Shown here in pieces: positions 1 through 8,459 of a stretch of DNA of 64,000 nucleotides (its first letter is position 1; each line of letters opens with the position of its first letter). This DNA comes from Actimicrobium sp034313845. GTDB taxonomy: Bacteria; Pseudomonadota; Gammaproteobacteria; Burkholderiales; Burkholderiaceae_D. The notes under the pieces were generated by a model. That model had not been told where the DNA came from. It searched no databases and worked only from the letters and a program-made list of their open reading frames with translations. Position numbers and translations under genes: made by a program. Location of the stretch: NCBI RefSeq assembly GCF_034313845.1, contig NZ_JAVIWN010000001.1. One strand, written 5' to 3'.

Positions 1-28
1 AATTGGTTTGGGTTGTCGGCTGTTAAAA

Positions 29-54
29 CGCGCGCGGCATACCTGCCGCGCGCG
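29..54 (-). terminator. Second hairpin terminator behind the ParB-like gene
   Basis: A perfect 11 bp inverted repeat (CGCGCGCGGCA and its complement around a 4 nt loop) is followed on the minus strand by TTTT. It lies just beyond the stronger terminator at 61-93, so the two look like tandem terminators closing the minus-strand transcript. It could instead serve a convergent gene outside the window. Confidence 0.5.
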
Positions 55-60
55 ACGCGC

Positions 61-93
61 AAAAAATACCCCGGCGGAAACTCGCCGGGGTAT
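61..93 (-). terminator. Rho-independent terminator of the ParB-like gene
   Basis: On the minus strand a GC-rich stem (TACCCCGGCG paired with CGCCGGGGTA) is followed directly by a run of T. It sits 18 nt after the stop codon of the ParB-like gene, where an intrinsic terminator is expected. Confidence 0.85.
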
Positions 94-110
94 CTTGCTT
101 ATTCGCTTAC

Positions 111-2105
111 TTATTCACTTGCTGACTCGTCCGTCTCAGCATCCGGGAGCGTTTCTGCTGGTGCCTCCTGTACCGCTGCCCGCAACATCACCGGCAACCA
201 ACCCGTGCCCACCGCCAGCCGTTCCGCTTCGCTGGCCAAGTCGTTTTTCTTGAGCTTGGCGAGCCGCGCCACATGCTCCGGCGCGAAAACCTGCACGGCC
301 TCGATGGTTTTGGCCTTTGATACATGGACGAAGTAGCCTTCGGCGGTCGGTGTCCACCATGGGTGCATGTCGAGGCCTACCGCCTGCGCCAATGCCGTTG
401 CAGGCAATGTATCTTCGCGTGGCGTCACCGCGCCCACCGTCGCAGCCACGCATACCGCCAGCAGCGACAGCAGTTCAGGCTGGGGCAGCGCCAGCAGTTC
501 AGCGAACAGTGCGTCCGGGTCACTGGGTAGCCGTGCCGCCCACGCCTGCCGCACTTCCCGCAAGCCGATCAGGGCGGGCGACTGCGCCACGTCCGGCGCA
601 AATGTATCAAGTCCATCTTGCGGCGAAGCGCTGATGTTGATCGGCGAATCGTCCGAGCGGTAGCCATCGACCACCACACGCAACGCGAGGCGATGCACCA
701 CGGCCACCAGTGCCACCTGTGGATGGCGGGCGACTTCCGCTTGCAGCGCCGCCGTGCGGTGTGCGCTCAAGCGCCGCGCCAGCTTTTCGGAAATGTTCGG
801 CGTGGTCGGTTGCTGCGCCTCGCCTTCGCTATCACCACCAGCTTGCATGCCTTGCCGTTCCTGCGCCCGCAATGCCTTGGCCTCGGCCTCACGCAACAGG
901 CCGCGATGGATGGCGATTTCGCCCGCATGATCGATAGCCACGATAGCCCCGGCCATCGTCAGCACCTCGGGTGCAAACGCCAACAGCGATTGCTCGATGA
1001 TGTCGAGTTCCGCGCCAAGTTTGTCGCTTTCCTCGTAGAGGGCAGATGCTTCTTCTTCCGCGATGTCCTCGGCATCGTCGGCATTCAGCTTGTCGTCGAT
1101 GGCCTGTTGCCGCGATTGCAGCTTGGCGATGCGCTTAGCCTCGCTCTTGTTCGGCGTGCGCCGGTCACGGCGGGCACGCTGGAAGCCGTGCATTTCCGCC
1201 GATGTGATGCGCGGCACCGTTTCGACCCATGCCCAACCCTCCGCACGGGCACTGTCCGCAGCGGCTGCAAGTTTGTCTCGCGCCAAGGTATCCAGCAATG
1301 CCGCATCGGAAAGAAACACGCCCCGTGTATCGTCCGAGAAAAGGTCGCGCCGCACACCACCGCCTGCGGCCTCGTAAGCGTCGATGCCGACGAATTTCGC
1401 CAGCGCATCACGCGTGGCGTCGATTTCGCGTTCGGTCAGGTGTTCGCGCAGCGCCTGCGCGCTACGCTGCCACTGCGGCGCGTCATAGAACGCTGCCTCC
1501 TGTGCGCCGTGGTCGTCGGTGATGGCGAGCGCCATCAACTGGTCGAGTGTGACAGTATCGGCGCGATAGTCGGCCAGCAGACGCGGCGAGACATTCGCCA
1601 GCTTCAAACGGCGCTGCACCACAAGCGGTGTCACACCAAAATCAGCGGCAATATCTTCGACAGGCCGACCTTCGGCCACCAACGCGGCGAACGCCTCGAA
1701 CTGCTCGCCGGGGTGCATGGCTTCGCGCTGCACGTTCTCGGTCAGGCTCACGGTACGTGCCGACGCATCCGGCACCAGTAGGCAAGGCACTTCATGGGTC
1801 TTGGCAAGCTTGCGCCGCTTCGCCAGCAGCTTCAACGCAGCCAGACGCCGCTTGCCTGCGACCACTTCGTAATGCTCACCATCGCTTGATGCGGTGACAG
1901 TGAGATTTTGCAGCAGACCGACGCGGGCAATGCTTGATGCAAGCTCGGGAATCGACGCGCCGCCGCTCTTGCGCACATTGCGGCTCGAAGGCCGCAACTG
2001 CGACAGCGGAATCAGCAGCAGGTCGTATGCCGCAATGGTAGCGGCGGCAGGGGTAAAAACTGCCGCATGCAGTGCTTGGGTTTCTTGGTGGGTAATGGTG
2101 TTCAT
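111..2105 (-). CDS. Large ParB/RepB/Spo0J-family protein of a mobile element
   Basis: This 664 aa protein begins with a ParB-type N-terminal domain: a PLSQLRPSSRNVRK stretch near residues 33-46, the AGKRRLAA box at 83-90 (the ParB nucleotide-binding G-x-RR motif) and TENVQREAMHPGEQFEAF from about 122. A helix-turn-helix region follows near 150-175. The remaining ~450 residues are not recognised; residues 330-400 are rich in charged helix. Chromosomal ParB is about 300 aa, so this is the long form seen on plasmids and ICEs beside DUF932 and RadC-like genes, as here. The ATG at 2105 is chosen because AGGAG lies 8 nt upstream. A longer reading from 2174 has no such site. It may act in element maintenance or replication rather than true partition, since no ParA is next to it. 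Confidence 0.85.
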   Translation of the reverse strand: MNTITHQETQALHAAVFTPAAATIAAYDLLLIPLSQLRPSSRNVRKSGGASIPELASSIARVGLLQNLTVTASSDGEHYEVVAGKRRLAALKLLAKRRKLAKTHEVPCLLVPDASARTVSLTENVQREAMHPGEQFEAFAALVAEGRPVEDIAADFGVTPLVVQRRLKLANVSPRLLADYRADTVTLDQLMALAITDDHGAQEAAFYDAPQWQRSAQALREHLTEREIDATRDALAKFVGIDAYEAAGGGVRRDLFSDDTRGVFLSDAALLDTLARDKLAAAADSARAEGWAWVETVPRITSAEMHGFQRARRDRRTPNKSEAKRIAKLQSRQQAIDDKLNADDAEDIAEEEASALYEESDKLGAELDIIEQSLLAFAPEVLTMAGAIVAIDHAGEIAIHRGLLREAEAKALRAQERQGMQAGGDSEGEAQQPTTPNISEKLARRLSAHRTAALQAEVARHPQVALVAVVHRLALRVVVDGYRSDDSPINISASPQDGLDTFAPDVAQSPALIGLREVRQAWAARLPSDPDALFAELLALPQPELLSLLAVCVAATVGAVTPREDTLPATALAQAVGLDMHPWWTPTAEGYFVHVSKAKTIEAVQVFAPEHVARLAKLKKNDLASEAERLAVGTGWLPVMLRAAVQEAPAETLPDAETDESASE

Positions 2106-2201
2106 GGTGATAGCTCCTATCCCTCGCGGGACGTTGAAAAAAATGGATGTAGAAAAATTCGTTGTCGATTTCACGGTGTCGATGTCTGCATGCGCTGCCT
2201 C

Positions 2202-2555
2202 CTGTGGTTTTCAAAACTGACCGGATTCCAAGATTCGGAGCCCGGTGTTGGCTTTGGTTGGTTCGGCGCAGAGACCTGGGTCGGTCCCTGTTTGCCGCCG
2301 TCTTTCCTGAGTTCATCGCCCGCGAAAAACCGGGCCAGCAAGGGCGTGGCTGTCAAGGATGAAGCGCAGGGTTGGCGCGGCCCGCAGCCGTAGGCGAGGA
2401 CTCGGCCCTGCGCGCCTTGACTGCCAGGCACTGCGGGCTACGGTCGCGGGAAAAAGCGATGGACTTGGGGAAAGACGAACAGCGGCCGATGGGCCAGGGG
2501 CTGCGCTGAAACCAACGCCGCGCGGCAAGCGCCACTGCGTGCCAAAGGCACGCCT
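2202..2555 (-). repeat. Leader repeat copy A, upstream of the ParB-like gene
   Basis: About 354 bp that closely match 3866-4215 in the same orientation, with scattered substitutions and a few small indels. Here it ends about 97 bp before the ParB-like start. Weaker similarity continues beyond it (about 2575-2700 against 4265-4375). The repeat contains no convincing reading frame. Its placement directly 5' of two genes suggests a duplicated promoter or structured 5' leader. Confidence 0.85.
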
Positions 2556-3015
2556 AGATGGATGGTTGACCGATCAGGTGCCACCTGTTCGGCGGCATTG
2601 CAGGGGCGCCAAACACAGTGCGGCGGGGATGGGCTGCACAGCCGATCCCCTGGAGGGCAAACGCAGTGCGCAGGCGTCAGCCGACCCCAGGGAGGGAACG
2701 ATGGAAGCCCGAGAGGGGCGAGACGCTATGGCGGCTCGATGCCACGCACGACAGCGCGGCCCGGCCATGCCGGGAGACGCAAAGACAATTCAGGCAGGAT
2801 TGCCGAACTACCCAATGCGAAGCATCTGGCACCTAGCGGTTGGTTCTCCATGCCAACGATGGCGAATACCTGCAGCCATCGAGTGGTCGCGTAGCGACCG
2901 CCGCCGCCGCGCGCCCAGACGGAACGGATGGGCGCGCGGCGGCCTGGCCGTCCGCCGTTGCCCCGTGTGCCTCCAATGTCGAGGGGGCATTGCGCCCCCT
3001 CGTTGATTCAGCCGG
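2556..3015. other. Non-coding GC-rich spacer in the mobile element
   Basis: No gene is supported here. The first ~150 bp weakly resemble the sequence beyond leader copy B. A strong hairpin with GAGGGGGC arms lies at 2980-3002, just after the DUF932 stop codon. It has no T-run on the minus strand, so it may be a degenerate terminator or RNA 3' stabiliser. Confidence 0.5.
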
Positions 3016-3843
3016 TCAAGCCTTGAGCCGCTTCATGCCTTCGGCCAGCATCCACAAAGCCCGGTTGATCTTGACGTTCTGGTCAATGCCTTGGATGGGC
3101 CGGGTGCTGTGCTTGCGTCCGGTGGCGGTGCGTCCGTGCAACCCGCCTTGCGTCAAATTCTCCTGTACGCGGTTATAAGCGCTCCACAAGTCGGGCCGGT
3201 CATCATCGCGGCGGCGCGGCGTCAATAGCTGCGATTCGGTGATGGGCGCGGGCGTGGTCGGGTCGTCGTACTTGAGAGACAGCGCCGCATGGGCAAACAC
3301 TTCTGCTTCGCCCCGGTCTAGCGTAATGGCGCGCATTTCGTCGCGGCGTTCGCGCACAAGGTCGAATCCATCCAGCACGTCAAACGCACCTTCGATCACT
3401 TGCCCGACCACATCGCCTTTATGCGGAATGCGCAAATCGGCCACGGTATCGCCGCACACCAATCCGTTTTTGCAGACGAAGCGGAACATGCCCGCCAACA
3501 TTTGGTAGCTGCTGGTGCCATCGTGCGAGTTCAGCAAAATGATTTCGTTGGCCTCCGCGCCATTGATCTGGTCGGCATGGCGCAGCCGCACCATATGCTT
3601 GGTATGCTCGCGCTTGCCTTCATCGCGTACACGGGTCTGGCAAACCATAAAGGGCTGGAATCCTTCCTTGCGCAGTTCGGACAACACCGCGCCGGTTGCT
3701 ATGTAGCGGTAACGATCAGAGCGGCTTTCGTGCTTGTCCTCGGCAAAGATGGACGGCGCCACGGTGCGGATTTGGTCATCCGACAGCGGATGATCGGCGC
3801 GCAGCACGGGGGAGCGGGAAGCGAAACGGGAACTGAGTTGCAT
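3016..3843 (-). CDS. DUF932 domain-containing protein
   Basis: A 275 aa protein that matches the DUF932 family over its whole length, including the central NSHDGTSSYQMLAGMFRF block, the FVCKNGLVCGD block and a C-terminal NRALWMLAEGMKRL. The molecular function is unknown. DUF932 proteins are common on plasmids, ICEs and phages, often beside ParB-like and RadC-like genes, as here. The ATG at 3843 has AGGAG a few bases upstream (AGGAGAAAGACC). A leader nearly identical to that of the ParB-like gene begins 23 bp upstream, so the two genes are probably controlled alike but from separate transcripts. Confidence 0.85.
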   Translation of the reverse strand: MQLSSRFASRSPVLRADHPLSDDQIRTVAPSIFAEDKHESRSDRYRYIATGAVLSELRKEGFQPFMVCQTRVRDEGKREHTKHMVRLRHADQINGAEANEIILLNSHDGTSSYQMLAGMFRFVCKNGLVCGDTVADLRIPHKGDVVGQVIEGAFDVLDGFDLVRERRDEMRAITLDRGEAEVFAHAALSLKYDDPTTPAPITESQLLTPRRRDDDRPDLWSAYNRVQENLTQGGLHGRTATGRKHSTRPIQGIDQNVKINRALWMLAEGMKRLKA

Positions 3844-3865
3844 GGTCTTTCTCCTGTGATTGAAG

Positions 3866-4215
3866 CTGTGGTTTCAAAGCTGACCGGATTCCAAGATTTG
3901 GAGCCCGTTGTGGCTTTGGTTGGTTCGGCGCAGAGACCTGGGCCGGTCCCTGTTTGCCGCCGTCTTTCCTGAGTTCATCGCCCGCGAAAAACCGGGTCTG
4001 CGAGGGATTGGCCGTCAAGGACGAAGCGCAGGGTTGGTGCGGCCCGCAGTGCAGCGAGGACTCGGCCCTGCGCGCCTTGACGGCCAGGCACCGCAGGCTA
4101 AGGTCGCGGGAGAAAGCGATGAACTTGGGGAAAGACGAACAGCGGTCGATGGGCCAGGGGATGCGCTGAAACCAACGCCGCGCGGCGAGCGCCCCTGCGT
4201 GCAGCAAGCACGCCT
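3866..4215 (-). repeat. Leader repeat copy B, upstream of DUF932
   Basis: Second copy of the ~350 bp sequence at 2202-2555, here starting 23 bp before the DUF932 start codon. Both copies keep blocks such as CTGACCGGATTCCAAGAT and GGGGAAAGACGAACAGCGG. Having the same long leader in front of two functionally different genes fits a shared regulatory RNA or promoter better than chance duplication of a coding piece. Confidence 0.85.
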
Positions 4216-4386
4216 GACTGGAAGTGGGCAAAGCGCGTGGCGCGCAATCGACGTTGTGTGCTGGCCGATCAGGCGCAGCCTGTTCGGCGGTCCTGTGGGG
4301 CGCCAAGCCTGCGCGGCGGGGTGGGCGTCAGCCGACCCCTGGAGGCAAGCGCAGCGCGCAGCCGTTCTGCACGTCAAGGACGCAGC

Positions 4387-4410
4387 AAAAAAGGGGGCGA
4401 TGCCCCCTCG
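4387..4410 (-). terminator. Rho-independent terminator of the radC-like gene
   Basis: On the minus strand a stem of GAGGGGGC and GCCCCCT closes on a short loop and is followed by six T residues, immediately after the stop codon at 4413. Confidence 0.85.
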
Positions 4411-4412
4411 GG

Positions 4413-4919
4413 CTACAACAGCCCGCGTTCCGCCATAGACAGGATGTCGCCACCAGCGACGATCAAGTGATCCAGCACGCGCACGTCCACCAGCGCCAGT
4501 GCCGACTTCAGTGCCTGCGTGAGCATCTCGTCGGCGCGCGACGGTTGGGTTGAACCGCTCGGATGGTTATGCACCAGCAGTAACGCAGCGCTGTTCCTGG
4601 CCAGGGACTCCTTGACCACCTCGCGCGGATACACCGATGTCTGGCTCACCGTACCGCGAAACATCTCGACGTATTCGATGACACGGTTCTGTGCATCCAG
4701 ATGGATGACGGCGAACACCTCGTGCTCCAGCGCGCCCAGCTTCACCCGCAGGAAGTCGCGCACCACCTGCGGCGAGTTCAGGACTTCGCAGTCGCGCATT
4801 TGTCCTGCGAGTACACGCTGCGCCGCCTGCAACACCTCGTCGGCGTTGGCAGGACGGTAGTCGCCCGTAACATCGCGAACGAGAAGGGAAGAATTGAGAG
4901 AATGAGTAAGTTGCAACAT
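4413..4919 (-). CDS. radC: RadC-like JAB/MPN domain protein
   Basis: A 168 aa protein that is essentially the JAB (JAMM) domain of the RadC family. It keeps the metal motif: a Glu in EHEVFAVIHLD, then HNHPSGSTQPSRAD with both His, the Ser and the Asp. It lacks the N-terminal helix-hairpin-helix half of chromosomal RadC, as is usual for the short RadC-like proteins of mobile elements. The ATG at 4919 is preceded by GGAG at good spacing; a longer frame to 5114 is GC-rich spacer. The exact job is unknown. A role in DNA repair is doubtful for this family, and anti-restriction or element-biology roles have been suggested. Confidence 0.85.
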   Translation of the reverse strand: MLQLTHSLNSSLLVRDVTGDYRPANADEVLQAAQRVLAGQMRDCEVLNSPQVVRDFLRVKLGALEHEVFAVIHLDAQNRVIEYVEMFRGTVSQTSVYPREVVKESLARNSAALLLVHNHPSGSTQPSRADEMLTQALKSALALVDVRVLDHLIVAGGDILSMAERGLL

Positions 4920-5279
4920 GATCGTGCTCCAGTCCGAATCGGGCGGAATTGCCTGGAACCGAAGGAACACGCCGCAGCGCAAGCAGTCAGGGGTCGAAGA
5001 CGGCCGCATGGACGCCAGCGTGCAGGGCACGCGCAGCCCTTGACGGCGAGAACGGCGTGGTACATTGAACGGAACAGCAAGACCACCCCACACACTCCAC
5101 CGCCTTAACGGCAAGCGGCGCGCGCAGGCCCAAAGGGCCGGAGGCGTCAGGGATCAATGCCGAATGGCCGTGACTCGGCACGAGGCGCGGGGCAACGCCC
5201 GCGAGCCCGACGGCGGCAACGCCGGGACGCGTGAAATCAAATATCAATATTTACGCTACTGCAAATATGACCTCGGTAC
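4920..5279. other. Non-coding spacer between the radC-like gene and the defence locus
   Basis: About 360 bp without a supported gene. The part nearest radC is GC-rich (to about 5230) and probably holds the radC promoter and leader. Base composition drops sharply at about 5235, which may mark the edge of the inserted defence module. Confidence 0.45.
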
Positions 5280-6137
5280 CTACCCTCGCTTTTCCGTATC
5301 GAACGCGTACCAACCATTGTCGAAAACTGTGATCTGTATCCAGCCGTCGCGCCGCGTCGTGAGCACGTGTCTCCTCTTGTTGGTCGTTCTGACAGGTATC
5401 CCGCGCCCTATCACCGCGCGGTAGTCTGGCACCGTCTGTTGAGTCTCATGTTCAATGGGCTTATCTGAAATGATCACAGCATCGGGGCGGCAGTAGTTGA
5501 ATAGTTCAGGACAGAAACCGTTCTCGCGCCCGTGATGAGATGCCACGAGGAAGTCAAGGTTGTGCAGCTCGGCGCAAAAATCTGGACGCTGCAGCAATGC
5601 CCTCCAGCCAGGCTTCTCCAAGTCGCCGGGAAATAGTATCTTCACACCTGCGTACTGAATGAAGATCACCAGGCTGAGATCGTTCGTGCTCTGGAAAGCA
5701 GGATAGTTGTTCCAAAAGGTGGTCGCTGTGATGCCGCCCATGTAGGCGTTGAATGGTTCGGTCACGGGCTGGTTGTAGACCTCGCAGGCAGACGTGTACC
5801 GCTGCGCATCGTTGGTGAGCGGCCCGCTCTGCCGCTTGAGTCGTCTCATATCTTCGCCGGTGTAGCTGGGGTTGCGGAGCAGCGTCGTCACCGCGATATT
5901 CTGGTCCCGTAACCCTTGCAAGTCGTCCATGTGATCCTGGTCAGCATTCGTGATGAACAAGTAGTCCAGCGTTGAGCGCCCCAAACCGTTGCGAATGCAG
6001 TTGCTGGGATTCCAGCCAACCGTGCTTCCCGAATCAATCATCGCGATGCGGCCATCGCGACCGTCATGGTGGTGGGTCAGCATGGCGCACGCGCCGTGGG
6101 CGACATCCCAGATTCGCAGAACCATCTGACCAGGCAT
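5280..6137 (-). CDS. MBL-fold protein (second MBL of the E2-E1-JAB locus)
   Basis: A 285 aa protein with a metallo-beta-lactamase-like layout: an N-terminal strand with MIDSGST, the metal-loop position FITNADQDHMDD (residues 61-72), LFPGDLEKPGW, and ASHHGRENG. The loop, normally H-x-H/D-x-D-H, here reads N64-x-D66-x-D68-H69, so the first metal-binding His is absent. The protein ends in Lys-Arg-Gly. It lies 66 nt behind the E2-E1-JAB gene with a textbook AAGGAGG site, so it is probably the last gene of that operon. No signal peptide is visible. It could be a hydrolase effector, a target of conjugation or a regulatory pseudo-enzyme; the substrate is unknown. Confidence 0.75.
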   Translation of the reverse strand: MPGQMVLRIWDVAHGACAMLTHHHDGRDGRIAMIDSGSTVGWNPSNCIRNGLGRSTLDYLFITNADQDHMDDLQGLRDQNIAVTTLLRNPSYTGEDMRRLKRQSGPLTNDAQRYTSACEVYNQPVTEPFNAYMGGITATTFWNNYPAFQSTNDLSLVIFIQYAGVKILFPGDLEKPGWRALLQRPDFCAELHNLDFLVASHHGRENGFCPELFNYCRPDAVIISDKPIEHETQQTVPDYRAVIGRGIPVRTTNKRRHVLTTRRDGWIQITVFDNGWYAFDTEKRG

Positions 6138-6203
6138 AGCTCCTCCTTCTTTAAACTTGGTTTTTGCGCAGGTGCGGCGAAGTGTTGGCTATCCCGCTCT
6201 TCG

Positions 6204-8459
6204 TTACCACCGGTCTACGGCGCAGGTGAATCCCGTGGGCGTCCAGACCAGCGATACCGCCGGCAGGCCGCCGGCGTTCTCTGCGATGTTGCGCAACGTC
6301 TCACGGTCGATGCCCGAATGAGGCCCGCCTTGTGGGTGGCTGTGCCAGGTTCCGATGAAGGCGAGATAGCCAACAGAATTTCCATGCGCCTCGCGCAAAC
6401 CATGGACCAAACCATCTGTGCCGAGAACGAAACGCGCAGGCTCCCTGATGCTGTCCGGCGGCGCGTTGACAATGCCAGCGATGGTGATGGTGCGATTCTC
6501 GTGAGAGATTCGACCAAGTAAGGCGCCTCCGGTTTCCTTCGGACTCCAGTGGATGGCATCAGCGTGGATGGCTTGAACCACTGGATGCAATACACGAATC
6601 TTCCAGCCTCCGTCGTCTACCACGTCCAGCACGGTAGTGGGACCGAGTGCCGTACTGATCCAAGACATTCCAACGCCCGAAGCGTCGACGACACCGACAC
6701 AAAGCCTGGCCTCCACCGGAAGGCCGTCCACCAGCCAACGTTCCAGTTGCAGGCCCACCATCGCTGCCGCGCGCGAAACGGTGGCGTCGGACATTGGCGC
6801 CGTCAGCGAACGGCAGTTGTCCCCGACAAATACGCGTGTGGGGTCGGAACCGTCCCCAGCTACGCCCGCCCGAAGCGCAATCTCGTGTCGGCAGTGTTCG
6901 AACAGGAAGGCGGTCAGGTCATCGACACGGCCTGAGCGGCTACATCCCTCCAGCAGAACCACGGCACAGCGTCCCTGGCCATACAGCGCCACGCGCGCCA
7001 AGCGCGCGGCGGATTCGTTCATTGCAACCGATAACGTTTCTGATGCAAGTACCTTGAGCGATGCCGTCGCATCTACGATCAGCGCGCCATCCTGGGGAAC
7101 TGCTCTGCTGAACTGAACAGGATCGGCAAAGACAGCAACCGCATCCACATCGAAGGCGCGTGTCTGGACATGCGACAAGGCCTCGAACGCTGTCTTCATC
7201 AGCGTCACCTTGCATGGGGGCGCTAGGACCGAAATAGGCTCGACAAGTGCGTGTCGTGCCGCGTTGTGAGGTGACATAGATTCGTTGTCGACAAACGTCA
7301 TCGCGCCGAACCCAGCACGTCCGAGGTGTAACGCGATCTTCGAACCGAGGCTTCCGCAGCCGAGTATCACCAGCGGCTTCGAAGTGTCCGCGGATGCCAG
7401 GCCGGATGTTCGGGCCAATAGCTGGGGCGAAAGCGCATGCGCGTGAAAAGCAGGATGTACCGTCGCCTTATGTTCGAAGGGCGTTTGTGCGGAGTATTCA
7501 TAGCGAACAACATATGGCAGCACCTCGGTGCTCCTGCCGGGTGAGCCGACAAGCGACACTGGTCGCTGCACAACAAGGACCACGATCGCATACAAGCCAT
7601 GTGTCCATGTCCGTGGATCTTGCTGCATATCCAAAATGGAACGGCTGTAATAGCTATCCAGACCCTGCGCCAGTGAGGTCCGGTCGATACCCAGTTCGGC
7701 CGTCCGCTCAAGAAGCGTGTTGATATCAACGACTGTCTCCGGTTGATAGTGTCCGACTATGTGAGGCTGGCCCCGCACTACTGGCGCACGACAAATGAAA
7801 GCTGACGCGTGACCGCGACCCCATTTTCCCAACTGGTCATCATGGACCACTTGATCGAAGACGGGATCGATCTGTGCGGTTAGCTCGGTGTTGAGGATCG
7901 CGTACAAGCCGCCGTCCATTGTTACGTAGCCCGCGTTGACTAACAAGATGGAGCCGTCGGCAGGCGCTGAGGCTGCGACACGTTCCGCGCTGAATACAAC
8001 GTTTGATGGGCAACTGTCGCGGCGCGTAGGCTCCCATCCCTGCTCCAGATCGATCAGCGTACCAGCCGCTGCCTGGTGCAGCCAATTGATCAATTGATCG
8101 ACGATGGCGTCCAGACCAAACCGATGCAGCAACTCGTCCAGTGATCCCTCAAACAGGCACGGCGAAACAAGCTGCCCAGCCCGATGAGGGTTGATGTGCG
8201 GCAGGTTGAGCGGAAAATCCTTGCGCAGGAAGACGCGCGGTGCCGAGAGGGGGCAGTCATTGTCGAAAAATAGCGAACAGGTCTCGATGGCACGAACGCC
8301 CGTGGCGGATACGCCGTCCTGGCGGCATCTGCTCGGCAATTCGACTTCTACGTCAACTTCGATCACCGTGGCCGTGCCCGACGAGCACGGCTCACTGACT
8401 CGGGCGAGTCCCCGGTGCCGATTTAGTTGATGGATAGCGTCGGCAACGGCACCTGTCAT
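6204..8459 (-). CDS. E2-like / E1 (ThiF) / JAB triple-fusion protein
   Basis: A 751 aa protein carrying a whole ubiquitin-like conjugation and removal set. Residues ~1-140 look like a prokaryotic E2: FFDNDCPLSAPRVFLRKDFP, then LPHINPHRAGQLVSPC with candidate catalytic Cys101. Residues ~160-345 are unassigned. Residues ~362-600 are a ThiF/E1 adenylation domain, with LGCGSLGSK at 366-374, DNESMSPHNAARHAL at 391-405 and candidate thioester Cys549 in DNCRSLTAPMSDA. Residues ~625-751 are a JAB domain with Glu642, His706, His708, Ser715 and Asp718. It overlaps the upstream MBL gene by 4 nt (ATGA), so the two are translationally coupled. E2-E1-JAB fusions next to MBL proteins are known from genome surveys of prokaryotic ubiquitin-like systems. 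Related enzymes (Cap2 and Cap3 of CBASS, Bil, Bub) act in anti-phage defence. Confidence 0.85.
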   Translation of the reverse strand: MTGAVADAIHQLNRHRGLARVSEPCSSGTATVIEVDVEVELPSRCRQDGVSATGVRAIETCSLFFDNDCPLSAPRVFLRKDFPLNLPHINPHRAGQLVSPCLFEGSLDELLHRFGLDAIVDQLINWLHQAAAGTLIDLEQGWEPTRRDSCPSNVVFSAERVAASAPADGSILLVNAGYVTMDGGLYAILNTELTAQIDPVFDQVVHDDQLGKWGRGHASAFICRAPVVRGQPHIVGHYQPETVVDINTLLERTAELGIDRTSLAQGLDSYYSRSILDMQQDPRTWTHGLYAIVVLVVQRPVSLVGSPGRSTEVLPYVVRYEYSAQTPFEHKATVHPAFHAHALSPQLLARTSGLASADTSKPLVILGCGSLGSKIALHLGRAGFGAMTFVDNESMSPHNAARHALVEPISVLAPPCKVTLMKTAFEALSHVQTRAFDVDAVAVFADPVQFSRAVPQDGALIVDATASLKVLASETLSVAMNESAARLARVALYGQGRCAVVLLEGCSRSGRVDDLTAFLFEHCRHEIALRAGVAGDGSDPTRVFVGDNCRSLTAPMSDATVSRAAAMVGLQLERWLVDGLPVEARLCVGVVDASGVGMSWISTALGPTTVLDVVDDGGWKIRVLHPVVQAIHADAIHWSPKETGGALLGRISHENRTITIAGIVNAPPDSIREPARFVLGTDGLVHGLREAHGNSVGYLAFIGTWHSHPQGGPHSGIDRETLRNIAENAGGLPAVSLVWTPTGFTCAVDRW

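Noticed and set aside
618..1781. Long plus-strand open frame opposite the ParB-like gene
   Set aside because: It is antisense to a gene with clear ParB motifs and a good ribosome site; its composition is Arg/Ala-rich and it matches no family.
2206..2316. Possible leader peptide starting MNSGKTAANRDRP in both leader repeats
   Set aside because: The start is shared only because the DNA is nearly identical; the frames diverge after indels, so there is no independent sign of coding.
2359..3006. Plus-strand frame of 215 codons in the leader region
   Set aside because: It runs through the duplicated leader, where the second copy has a different frame structure because of indels. No ribosome site or conserved protein pattern.
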